The notes below the pieces were generated by a model. That model saw nothing but the letters and a program-made list of their open reading frames with translations. It did not search any database and was not told the DNA's origin. This document shows, in pieces, positions 1-13,179 of a DNA stretch of 64,000 nucleotides. How positions within the stretch are numbered: the first letter of the stretch is position 1; every line of letters starts with the position of its first letter. Location of the stretch: positions 1 to 64,000 of the forward strand of contig NW_027526501.1 in NCBI RefSeq assembly GCF_052857255.1, given 5' to 3'. The position numbers and the translations under genes are program-made. Origin of the DNA: Amblyomma americanum. Its lineage: Eukaryota; Arthropoda; Arachnida; Ixodida; Ixodidae.

Positions 1-1510
1 TGTATTGTGCGTAATACAACGAAACAAGCTGTTTTAGACCAAAACGAGCTAGATATGAACACATCGGTTTTACAAGTGACCGTGTGATACGCGTCAAAAC
101 TTTTTCTCTCATAACTGCGCGAAAAGCATGTATTCGTGCTTAATACAACGAAACAAGCTGTTTTAGACCAAAAGGATCTACATATGAACACATCGGTTTT
201 ACAAGTGTCCCTGTGATACGCGTGAAAACTTTTTCTCTTATAACTGCGCGAAAAGCATGTATTCGTGCTTAATACAACGAAACAATCTGTTTTACACCGA
301 AAAGAGCTAAATCTGAACACATCGGTATACGTGTCCCTGTGGTACGCGTCAAAACTTTTTCTCTTAAAACTGCGCGCAAAGCTTGTATTCGTGCTTAATA
401 CAACAAAACAAGCTGTTTTAGACAAAAATGAGCTAGATATGAACACCGGTTTTACAAGTGTCCGTGTGATACGCGTCAAAACTTTTTCTCCCATAACTGC
501 GCGAAAAGCATGTATTTTTGCTTAAAACAACGAAACAAGCTGTTTTAGACAGAAACGAGCTAAATCTGAACACATCGGTTTTACAAGTGTCCATGTGATA
601 CGCGTCAAAGCTTTTTCTCTCATAACTGCGCGAAAAGCATGTATTCGTGCTTAATACAACGAAACAAGCTGTTTTAGACCAAAACGAGATAGATATGAAC
701 ACATCGGTTTTACAAGAGACCGTGTGATACGCGTCAAAACTATTTCTCTCATAACTGCGCGAAAAGCATGTATTCGTGCTTAATACAACGAAACAAGCTG
801 TTTTAGACCAAAAGGATCTAGATATGAACACATCGGTTTTACAAGTGTCCCTGTGATACGCGTCAAAACGTTTTCTCTTATAACTGCGCGAAAAGCATGT
901 ATTCGTGCTTAGAACAACGACACAAGTTGTTTTAGACCGAAACGAGCTAGATCTAAACACATCGGTTTTGCAAGAGTCCGAGTGTTACGCGTCAATAAGT
1001 TTCTCTCATATGTGCGCGAAAAGCATGTATTCGTGATTAAAACAAAGAAAAAGCTGTTTTAGACCGAAACAGGCTAAATCTGAACATCGATTTACAAGTG
1101 TCAGTGTGATACGCATCAAAACGTTTTCTCATAACTGCGCGAAAAGCATGTATTCGTGCTTAATAGAACGAAACAAGCAGTTTTAGACCGAAACGAGCTA
1201 AATCTGAACACATCGGTTTTACAAGTGTCCGTGTGATACGCGTCAATATTTTTTCTCTCATAACTGCGCGAAAAGCGTGTATTCGTACCTAAAACAACGA
1301 GACAAGCTGTTTTAGACCGAAAGGAGTTAAATCTGAACACATCGATTTTACAAGTGTCCATGTGATACGCGTCAAAACTTTTTCTAATAACTGCGCGAAA
1401 AGCATGTATTCGTGCTTAATAGAACAAAACAAGCTGTTTTAGTACGAAGTGAGCTAGATATGAGCAACGGTTTACAAGTGTCCGTGTGATACGCGTCAAA
1501 ACATTTTCTC

Positions 1511-1560
1511 TCATAATTGCGAAAACGTGCTTACGTGCGCTCATAACGTGCTTAATACAA
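1511..1560 (+). repeat. Variant monomer with internal short duplication (marker)
   Basis: In this monomer the usual ACTGCGCGAAAAGCATG stretch is replaced by ATTGCGAAAACGTGCTTACG followed by a second CTCATAACGTGCTTA, so CGTGCTTA appears twice (1,526 and 1,547). The same variant occurs near 5,990, 8,550, 21,065, 31,795, 33,715, 44,205 and 59,375. It marks one higher-order family. Confidence 0.8.
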
Positions 1561-4500
1561 CGAAACAAGCTGTTTTACACCGAAAAGAGCTAAATCTGCA
1601 CACATCGGTTATTTGTGTCTCTGTGATACGCCTCAAAACCGTTTTCTCTTAAAACTGCGCGCAAAGCATGTATTCGTGCTTAATACAACAAAACAAGCTG
1701 TTTTAGACCGAAGTGAGCTAGATATGAACACCGGTTTTACAAGTGTCCGTGTGATACGCGTCAAAACTTTTTCTCTCATAACTGCGCGAAAAGCATGTAT
1801 TCTTGCTTAATACAACGAAACAAGCTGTTTAAGACCAAAACGAGCTAGATCTGAACACATCGGTTTTAAGTGTTCGTGTGATACGCGTCAAAACTTTTCC
1901 TCTCATAACTGCGCGAAAAGCACGTATTCTTTAATACAACAAAACAAGCTGTTTTGGACAACAATGAGCTAGATATGAACACCGGTTTTATAAGTGTCCG
2001 TGTGATACGCGTCAAAACTTTTTCTCTCATAACTGAGCGAAAATCATGCATTCGTGCTTAATACAACGAAAGAAGCTGTTTTAGATCAAAACGAGCTAGA
2101 TATGAACACATTGGTTTTACAAGTGACCGTGTGATACACGTCAAAACTTTTTCTCTCATAACTGCGCGAAAAGCATGTATTCGTGCTTAATACAACGAAA
2201 CAAGCTGTTTTAGACCAAAAGGATCTAGATATGAACACATCGGTTTTACAAGTGTCCCTGTGATACGCGTCAAAACTTTTTCTCTCATAACTGCGCGGAG
2301 AGGATGTATTCGTGATTAAAACAAAGAAACAAGCTGTTTTAGAACGAAACGAGCTAAATCTGAACATCGGTTTACAAGTGTCAGTGTGATACGCGTCAAA
2401 ACATTTTCTCATAACTGCGCGAAAAGCATGTATTCGTGCTTAATACAACGAAACAAGGTGTTTTAGACCGAAACGAGCTAAATGTGAACACATCGGTTTT
2501 ACAAGCGTCCGTGTGATACGCGTCAATGTTTTTTCTCTCATAACTGCACGAAAAGTATGTATTCGTGCTTAATACAACGAAACAAGCTGTTTTACACCAA
2601 AACGAGCTAGATATGAACACATCGGTTTTACAAGTGACCGTCTGATACGCGTCAAAACGTTTCCTCTCATAACTGCGCGAAAAGCATGTATTTGTGCTTA
2701 ATACAACGAGACAAGCTGTTTTAGATCGAAACGAGCTAGATCTAAACAGATCGGTTTTGCGAGTCCGAGTGATACGCGTCAAAACTTTTCTCTCATAACT
2801 GCGCGAAAAGCATGTATTCTTGATTAAAACAACGAAAAAAAGCTGTTTTAGACTGAAACAAGCTAGATCTAAACACATCGGTTTACAAGTGTCAGTGTGA
2901 TACGCGTCAAAACGTTTTCTCATAACTGCGCGAAAAGCATGTATTCGTGTTTAAAACAACGAAACAAGCTGTTTTACACCGAAAAGAGCTAAATCTGAAC
3001 ACATCGATATACGTGTCCCTGTGGTACGCGTCAAAACTTTTTCTCTTAAAACTGCGCGCAAAACATGTATTCGTGCTTATTACAACAAAACAAGCTGTTT
3101 TAGATAAAAATGAGCTAGATATGAACACCGGTTTTACAAGTGTCCGTGTGATAAGCGTCAAAACTTTTTCTCTCATAACTGCGCGAAAAGCATGTATTTT
3201 TGCTTAAAACAACGAAACAAGCTGTTTTAGACCGAAACGAGCTAAATCTGAACACATCGGTTTTACTAGTGTCCATGTGATACGCGTCAAAACTTTTTCT
3301 CATAACTGCGCGAAAAGCATGCATTCGTGATTAAAACAACGAAAAAAAGCTGTTTTAGACCGAAACAAGCTGGATCTAAACGCATCGGTTTACAAGTGTC
3401 AGTGTGATACGCGTCAAAACTTTTTCTCATAACTGCGCGAAAAGCATGTATTCGCGTTTAAAACAACGAAACAAGCTGTTTTAGACCGATACGAGCTAAA
3501 TCTGAACACATCGGTTTTACAAGTGTCCATGTGATACGCGTCAAAACTTTTTCTCTCATAACTGCGCGAAAAGCATGTATTGTGCGTAATACAACGAAAC
3601 AAGCTGTTTTAGACCAAAACGAGCTAGATATGAACACATCGGTTTTACAAGTGACCGTGTGATACGCGTCAAAACTTTTTCTCTCATAACTGCGCGAAAA
3701 GCATGTATTCGTGCTCAATACAACGAAACAAGCTGTTTTAGACCAAAAGGATCTAGATATGAACACATCGGTTTTACAAGTGTCCCTGTGATACGCGTCA
3801 AAACTTTTTCTCTTATAACTGCGCGAAAAGCATGTATTCGTGCTTAATACAACGAAACAATCTGTTTTAGACCAAAACGAACTAGATCTGAACACATCGG
3901 TTTTACAAGTGACCGTGTGATACGCGTCAAAACTTTTTCTCTCATAACTGCGCGAAAAGCATGTATTCGTGCTTAATACAACGAAACAAGCTGTTTTAGA
4001 CCAAAAGGATCTAGATATGAACACATCGGTTTTACAAGTGTCCCTGTGATACGCGTCAAAACTTTTTCTCTTATAACTGCGCGAAAAGCATGTATTCGTG
4101 CTTAATACAACGAAACAATCTGTTTAGACCAAAACGAACTAGATCTGAACACATCGGTTTTACAAGTGTCCATGTGATACGCGTCAAAACTTTTTCTCTC
4201 ATAACTGCGCGAAACGCGTGTATTCGTACCTAAAACAACGAGACAAGCTGTTTTAGACCTAAAGGTGCTAGATCTAATCACATCGGCTTTGCAAGTGTCC
4301 ATGTGATACGCGTCAAAACTTTTTCTATTAACTGCGCGAAAAGCATGCATTCGTGCTTAATAAAACGAAACAAAAACAAGCTGTTTTACACCAAAACGAG
4401 CTAGATATGAACACGTGGGTTTTACAAGTGACCATGCGATACGCGTTTAAACATTTCTCATAACTGGGAAAAGCATGTATTCGTGCTTAATACAATGAAA

Positions 4501-4841
4501 CAAGCTGTTTTAACACCGAAAAGAGCTAAATCTGGACACATCGGTATACGTGTCCCTGTGGTACGCGTCAAAACTTTTTCTCTTAAAACTGCGCGCAAAG
4601 CTTGTATTCGTGCTTAATACAACAAAACAAGCTGTTTTAGACAAAAATGAGCTAGATATGAACACCGGTTTTACAAGTGTCCGTGTGATACGCGTCAAAA
4701 CTTTTTCTCCCATAACTGCGCGAAAAGCATGTATTTTTGCTTAAAACAACGAAACAAGCTGTTTTAGACAGAAACGAGCTAAATCTGAACACATCGGTTT
4801 TACAAGTGTCCATGTGATACGCGTCAAAACTTTTTCTCTCA

Positions 4842-7400
4842 TAACTGCGCGAAAAGCATGTATTCGTGCTTAATAGAACGAAACAAGCTGTTTTAGACCG
4901 AAACGAGCTAAATCTGAACACATCGGTTTTACAAGTGTCCATGTGATACGCGTCAAAACTTTTTCTCATAACTGCGCGAAAAGCATGTATTCGTGCCTAA
5001 TACAACGAAACAAGCTGTTTTACACCAAAACGAGCTAGATATGAACACATCGGACTTACAAGTGTCCATGTGATACGCGTCAAAACTTTTTCTCTCATAA
5101 CTGCGCGAAAAGCATGTATTCGTGCTTAATACAACGAAACAAGCTGTTTTAGACCAAAACGAGATAGATATGAACACATCGGTTTTACAAGGGACCGTGT
5201 GATACGCGTCAAAACTATTTCTCTCATAACTGCGCGAAAAGCATGTATTCGTGCTTAATACAACGAAACAAGCTGTTTTAGACCAAAAGGATCTAGATAA
5301 CAACACATCGGTTTTACAAGTGTCCCTGTGATACGCGTCAAAACGTTTTCTCTTATAACTGCGCGAAAAGCATGTATTCGTGCTTAGAACAACGACACAA
5401 GTTGTTTTAGACCGAAACGAGCTAGATCTAAACACATCGGTTTTGCAAGAGTCCGAGTGTTACGCGTCAATAAGTTTCTCTCATATGTGCGCGAAAAGCA
5501 TGTATTCGTGATTAAAACAAAGAAAAAGCTGTTTTAGACCGAAACAGGCTAAATCTGAACATCGATTTACAAGTGTCAGTGTGATACGCATCAAAACGTT
5601 TTCTCATAACTGCGCGAAAAGCATGTATTCGTGCTTAATAGAACGAAACAAGCAGTTTTAGACCGAAACGAGCTAAATCTGAACACATCGGTTTTACAAG
5701 TGTCCGTGTGATACGCGTCAATATTTTTTCTCTCATAACTGCGCGAAAAGCGTGTATTCGTACCTAAAACAACGAGACAAGCTGTTTTAGACCGAAAGGA
5801 GTTAAATCTGAACACATCGATTTTACAAGTGTCCATGTGATACGCGTCAAAACTTTTTCTAATAACTGCGCGAAAAGCATGTATTCGTGCTTAATAGAAC
5901 AAAACAAGCTGTTTTAGTACGAAGTGAGCTAGATATGAGCAACGGTTTACAAGTGTCCGTGTGATACGCGTCAAAACTTTTTCTCTCATAATTGCGAAAA
6001 CGTGCTTACGTGCGCTCATAACGTGCTTAATGCAACGAAACAAGCTGTTTTACACCGAAAAGAGCTAAATCTGAACACATCGGTTATTTGTGTCTCTGTG
6101 ATACGCCTCAAAACCGTTTTCTCTTAAAACTGCGCGCAAAGCATGTATTCGTGCTTAATACAACAAAACAAGCTGTTTTAGACCGAAGTGAGCTAGATAT
6201 GAACACCGGTTTTACAAGTGTCCGTGTGATACGCGTTAAAACTTTTACTCTCATAACTGCGCGAAAAGCATGTATTCTTGCTTAATACAACGAAACAAGC
6301 TGTTTAAGACCAAAACGAGCTAGATCTGAACACATCGGTTTTAGGTGTTCGTGTGATACGCGTAAAAACTTTTCCTCTCATAACTGCGCGAAAAGCACGT
6401 ATTCGTGCTTAATACAACAAAACAAGCTGTTTTGGACAACAATGAGCTAGATATGAACACCGGTTTTATAAGTGTCCGTGTGATACGCGTCAAAACTTTT
6501 TCTCTCATAACTGAGCGAAAATCATGCATTCGTGCTTATTACAACGAAAGAAGCTGTTTTAGATCAAAACGAGCTAGATATGAACACATCGGTTTTACAA
6601 GTGACCGTGTGATACGCGTCAAAACTTTTTCTCTCATAACTGCGCGAAAAGCATGTATTCGTGCTTAATACAACGAAACAAGCTGTTTTAGACCAAAAGG
6701 ATCTAGATATGAACACATCGGTTTTACAAGTGTCCCTGTGATACGCGTCAAAACTTTTTCTCTCATAACTGCGCGGAGAGGATGTATTCGTGATTAAAAC
6801 AAAGAAACAAGCTGTTTTAGAACGAAACGAGCTAAATCTGAACATCGGTTTACAAGTGTCAGTGTGATACGCGTCAAAACATTTTCTCATAACTGCGCGA
6901 AAAGCATGTATTCGTGCTTAATACAACGAAACAAGGTGTTTTAGACCGAAACGAGCTAAATGTGAACACATCGGTTTTACAAGCGTCCGTGTGATACGCG
7001 TCAATGTTTTTTCTCTCATAACTGCACGAAAAGTATGTATTCGTGCTTAATACAACGAAACAAGCTGTTTTACACCAAAACGAGCTAGATATGAACACAT
7101 GGGTTTTACAAGTGACCGTCTGATACGCGTCAAAACGTTTCCTCTCATAACTGCGCGAAAAGCATGTATTTGTGCTTAATACAACGAGACAAGCTGTTTT
7201 AGATCGAAACGAGCTAGATCTAAACAGATCGGTTTTGCGAGTCCGAGTGATACGCGTCAAAACTTTTCTCTCATAACTGCGCGAAAAGCATGTATTCTTG
7301 ATTAAAACAACGAAAAAAAGCTGTTTTAGACTGAAACAAGCTAGATCTAAACACATCGGTTTACAAGTGTCAGTGTGATACGCGTCAAAACGTTTTCTCA
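4842..7400 (+). repeat. Higher-order repeat unit, 2,559 bp, copy 1
   Basis: This is a block of about 20 monomers followed directly by a near-identical second copy at an offset of exactly 2,559 bp. Landmarks at 4,953, 5,591, 6,088, 6,341, 6,564 and 6,874 reappear at 7,512, 8,150, 8,647, 8,900, 9,123 and 9,433. One of the few differences I found is A at 5,894 against T at 8,453. Unit boundaries are arbitrary within the tandem. Confidence 0.88.
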
Positions 7401-9959
7401 TAACTGCGCGAAAAGCATGTATTCGTGCTTAATAGAACGAAACAAGCTGTTTTAGACCGAAACGAGCTAAATCTGAACACATCGGTTTTACAAGTGTCCA
7501 TGTGATACGCGTCAAAACTTTTTCTCATAACTGCGCGAAAAGCATGTATTCGTGCCTAATACAACGAAACAAGCTGTTTTACACCAAAACGAGCTAGATA
7601 TGAACACATCGGACTTACAAGTGTCCATGTGATACGCGTCAAAACTTTTTCTCTCATAACTGCGCGAAAAGCATGTATTCGTGCTTAATACAACGAAACA
7701 AGCTGTTTTAGACCAAAACGAGATAGATATGAACACATCGGTTTTACAAGGGACCGTGTGATACGCGTCAAAACTATTTCTCTCATAACTGCGCGAAAAG
7801 CATGTATTCGTGCTTAATACAACGAAACAAGCTGTTTTAGACCAAAAGGATCTAGATAACAACACATCGGTTTTACAAGTGTCCCTGTGATACGCGTCAA
7901 AACGTTTTCTCTTATAACTGCGCGAAAAGCATGTATTCGTGCTTAGAACAACGACACAAGTTGTTTTAGACCGAAACGAGCTAGATCTAAACACATCGGT
8001 TTTGCAAGAGTCCGAGTGTTACGCGTCAATAAGTTTCTCTCATATGTGCGCGAAAAGCATGTATTCGTGATTAAAACAAAGAAAAAGCTGTTTTAGACCG
8101 AAACAGGCTAAATCTGAACATCGATTTACAAGTGTCAGTGTGATACGCATCAAAACGTTTTCTCATAACTGCGCGAAAAGCATGTATTCGTGCTTAATAG
8201 AACGAAACAAGCAGTTTTAGACCGAAACGAGCTAAATCTGAACACATCGGTTTTACAAGTGTCCGTGTGATACGCGTCAATATTTTTTCTCTCATAACTG
8301 CGCGAAAAGCGTGTATTCGTACCTAAAACAACGAGACAAGCTGTTTTAGACCGAAAGGAGTTAAATCTGAACACATCGATTTTACAAGTGTCCATGTGAT
8401 ACGCGTCAAAACTTTTTCTAATAACTGCGCGAAAAGCATGTATTCGTGCTTATTAGAACAAAACAAGCTGTTTTAGTACGAAGTGAGCTAGATATGAGCA
8501 ACGGTTTACAAGTGTCCGTGTGATACGCGTCAAAACTTTTTCTCTCATAATTGCGAAAACGTGCTTACGTGCGCTCATAACGTGCTTAATGCAACGAAAC
8601 AAGCTGTTTTACACCGAAAAGAGCTAAATCTGAACACATCGGTTATTTGTGTCTCTGTGATACGCCTCAAAACCGTTTTCTCTTAAAACTGCGCGCAAAG
8701 CATGTATTCGTGCTTAATACAACAAAACAAGCTGTTTTAGACCGAAGTGAGCTAGATATGAACACCGGTTTTACAAGTGTCCGTGTGATACGCGTTAAAA
8801 CTTTTACTCTCATAACTGCGCGAAAAGCATGTATTCTTGCTTAATACAACGAAACAAGCTGTTTAAGACCAAAACGAGCTAGATCTGAACACATCGGTTT
8901 TAGGTGTTCGTGTGATACGCGTAAAAACTTTTCCTCTCATAACTGCGCGAAAAGCACGTATTCGTGCTTAATACAACAAAACAAGCTGTTTTGGACAACA
9001 ATGAGCTAGATATGAACACCGGTTTTATAAGTGTCCGTGTGATACGCGTCAAAACTTTTTCTCTCATAACTGAGCGAAAATCATGCATTCGTGCTTATTA
9101 CAACGAAAGAAGCTGTTTTAGATCAAAACGAGCTAGATATGAACACATCGGTTTTACAAGTGACCGTGTGATACGCGTCAAAACTTTTTCTCTCATAACT
9201 GCGCGAAAAGCATGTATTCGTGCTTAATACAACGAAACAAGCTGTTTTAGACCAAAAGGATCTAGATATGAACACATCGGTTTTACAAGTGTCCCTGTGA
9301 TACGCGTCAAAACTTTTTCTCTCATAACTGCGCGGAGAGGATGTATTCGTGATTAAAACAAAGAAACAAGCTGTTTTAGAACGAAACGAGCTAAATCTGA
9401 ACATCGGTTTACAAGTGTCAGTGTGATACGCGTCAAAACATTTTCTCATAACTGCGCGAAAAGCATGTATTCGTGCTTAATACAACGAAACAAGGTGTTT
9501 TAGACCGAAACGAGCTAAATGTGAACACATCGGTTTTACAAGCGTCCGTGTGATACGCGTCAATGTTTTTTCTCTCATAACTGCACGAAAAGTATGTATT
9601 CGTGCTTAATACAACGAAACAAGCTGTTTTACACCAAAACGAGCTAGATATGAACACATGGGTTTTACAAGTGACCGTCTGATACGCGTCAAAACGTTTC
9701 CTCTCATAACTGCGCGAAAAGCATGTATTTGTGCTTAATACAACGAGACAAGCTGTTTTAGATCGAAACGAGCTAGATCTAAACAGATCGGTTTTGCGAG
9801 TCCGAGTGATACGCGTCAAAACTTTTCTCTCATAACTGCGCGAAAAGCATGTATTCTTGATTAAAACAACGAAAAAAAGCTGTTTTAGACTGAAACAAGC
9901 TAGATCTAAACACATCGGTTTACAAGTGTCAGTGTGATACGCGTCAAAACGTTTTCTCA
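7401..9959 (+). repeat. Higher-order repeat unit, 2,559 bp, copy 2
   Basis: This is the second copy of the 2,559-bp block. Identity with copy 1 continues to about 9,985, where the next monomer reads CGTGTTTAAAAC instead of CGTGCTTAATAG. A related but less perfect version lies at about 480-2,940, offset 4,475-4,478 bp from copy 1. The offset changes by 3 bp because of a small deletion near 1,930. Confidence 0.88.
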
Positions 9960-12900
9960 TAACTGCGCGAAAAGCATGTATTCGTGTTTAAAACAACGAA
10001 ACAAGCTGTTTTAGACCGAAACGAGCTAAATCTGAACACATCGGTTTTACAAGTGTCCATGTGATACGCGTCAAAACATTTTCTCATAACTGCGCGAAAA
10101 GCATGTATTCGTGCTTAATAGAACGAAACAAGCTGTTTTAGACCGAAACGAGCTAAATCTGAACACATCGGTTTTACAAGTGTCCATGTGATACACGTCA
10201 AAACTTTTTCTCTCATAACTGCGCGAAAAGCATGTATTCGTGCTTAATACAACGAAACAAGCTGTTTTAGACCAAAACGAGCTAGATATGAACACATCGG
10301 TTTTGCAAGAGTCCGAGTGTTACGCGTCAAAACGTTTTCTCATAACTGCGCGAAAAGCATGTATTCGTGCTTAATTGAACGAAACAAGCTGTTTTAGACC
10401 AAAAGGATCTAGATATGAACACATCGGTTTTACAAGTGTCCCTGTGATACGCGTCAAAACTTTTTCTCTTATAACTGCGCGAAAAGCATGTATTCGTGCC
10501 TAATACAACAAAACAAGCTGTTTTAGACCGAAGTGAGCCAGATATGAGGAACGGTTTTACAAGTGTCCGTGTGATACGCGTCAAAACTTTTTCTCTCATA
10601 ACTGCGCGAAAAGCATGTATTCTTGCATAAAACGAAGAAACAAGCTGTTTTAGACCGAAGCGAGTTAAATCTGAACACATCGGTTTTACAAGTGTCCATG
10701 TGATACGCGTCAAAACTTCTTGTCTCATAAATGCGCGAAAAGCATGTATTCGTGCTTAATACAACGAAACAAGCTGTTTTAGACCAAAAGGATCTAGATA
10801 TGAACATATCGGTTTTACAAGTGTCCTTGCGATACGCGTCAAAACTTTTTCTCTTATAACTGCGCGAAAAGCATGTATTCGTGCTTAATACAACGAAACA
10901 ATCTGTTTTAGACCGAAAGGAGCTAGATCTAATCACATCGGCTTTGCAAGTGTCCATGTGATACGCGTCAAAACTTTTTCTATTAACTGCGCGAAAAGCA
11001 TGTATTCCTGCTTAATAAAACGAAACAAAAACAAGCTGTTTTACACCACAACGAGCTACATATGAACACGTCGGTTTTACAAGTGACCGTGCGATACGCG
11101 TCAAAACATTTCTCATAACTGCGAAAAGCATGTATTCGTGCTTAATACAACGAAACAAGCTGTTTTACACCGAAAAGAGCTAAATCTGAACACATCGATA
11201 TACGTGTCCCTGTGGTACGCGTCAGAACTTTTTCTCTTAAAACTGCGCGCAAAACATGTATTCGTGCTTAATACAACAAAACAAGCTGTTTTAGATAAAA
11301 ATGAGCTAGATATGAACACCGGTTTTACAAGTGTCCGTGTGATAAGCGTCAAAACTTTTTCTCTCATAACTGCGCGAAAAGCATGTATTTTTGCTTAAAA
11401 CAACGAAACAAGCTGTTTTAGACCGAAACGAGCTAAATCTGAACACATCGGTTTTACAAGTGTCCATGTGATACGCGTCAAAACTTTTTCTCAAAGCTGC
11501 GCGAAAAGCATGTATTCGTGCCTAATACAACGAAAAAGCTGTTTTACACCAAAACGAGCTAGATATGAACACATCGGAATTACAAGTGTCCATGTGATAC
11601 GCGTCAAAACTTTTTCTCTCATAACTGCGCGAAAAGCATGTATTCGTGCTTAATACAACGAAACAAGCTGTTTTAGACCAAAACGAGATAGATATGAACA
11701 CGGTTTTACAAGGGACCGTGTGATACGCGTCAAAACTATTTCTCTCATAACTGCGAGAAAAAGCATGTATTCGTGCTTAATACAACGAAACAAGCTGTTT
11801 TAGACCAAAAGGATCTAGATATGAACACATCGGTTTTACAAGTGTCCCTGTGATACGCGTCAAAACTTTTTCTCTTATAACTGCGCGAAAAGCATGTATT
11901 CGTGCTTAGAACAACGACACAAGTTGTTTTAGACCGAAACAAGCTAGATCTAAACACATCGGTTTTGCAAGAGTCCGAGTGTTACGCGTCAATAAGTTTC
12001 TCTCATAAGTGCGCGAAAAGCATGTATTCGTGAATAAAACAAAGAAAAAGCTGTTTTAGACCGAAACAGGCTAAATCTGAACATCGGTGTACAAGTGTCA
12101 GTGTGATACGCATCAAAACGTTTTCTCATAACGGCGCGATAAGCATGTATTCGTGCCTAATAGAACGAAACAAGCTGTTTTAGACCGAAACGAGCTAAAT
12201 CTGAACACATCGGTTTTACAAGTGTCCGTGTGATACGCGTCAATATTTTTTCTCTCATAACTGCGCGAAAAGCATGTATTCGTGCCTAAAACAATGAAAC
12301 AAGCTGTTTTAGACCGAAACGAGTTAAATCTGAACATATCGGTCTTACAAGTGTCCATGTGATACGCGTCAAAACTTTTTCTAATAACTGCGCGAAAAGC
12401 ATGTATTCGTGCTTAATACAACGAAAGAAAAACAAGCTGTTTTACACCGAAACGAGCTAGATATGAACACGTCGGTTTTGCAAGTGACCGTGCGATACGC
12501 GTCAAAACTTTTTCTCTCATAACTGCGCAAAGCATGTATTCATGCTTAATACAACGAAACAAGCTGTTTTACACCGAAAAGAGCTAAATCTGAACACATC
12601 GGTTGTACGTGTCCCTGTGATACGCGTCAAAACTTTTTCTGTTAAAACTGCGCCCAAAGCATGTATTCGTGCTTAATACAACAAAACAAGCTGTTTTAGA
12701 CCCAAGTGAGCTAGATATGAGCAACGGTTTTACAAGTGTCCGTGTGATAAGCGTCAAAACTTTTTCTCTCATAACTGCGCGAAAAGCATGTATTTTTGCT
12801 TAAAACAACGAAGCAAGCTGTTTTAGACCGATACGAGCTAAATCTGAACACATCGGTTTTACAAGTGTCCATGTGATACGCGTCAAAACTTTTTCTCATA

Positions 12901-13179
12901 ACTGTGCGAAAAGCATGTATTCGTGCTTAATAGAACGAAAGAAGCGGTTTTAGACCGAAACGAGCTAAATCTGAACACATCGGTTTTACAAGTGTCCATG
13001 TGATACGCGTCAAAACTTTTTCTCTCATAACTGCGCGAAAAGCATGTATTCGTGCTTAATACAACGAAACAAGCTGTTTTAGACCAAAACGAGATAGATA
13101 TGAACACATCGGTTTTACAAGGGACCGTGTGATACGCGTCAAAACTATTTCTCTCATAACTGCACGAAAAGCATGTATT

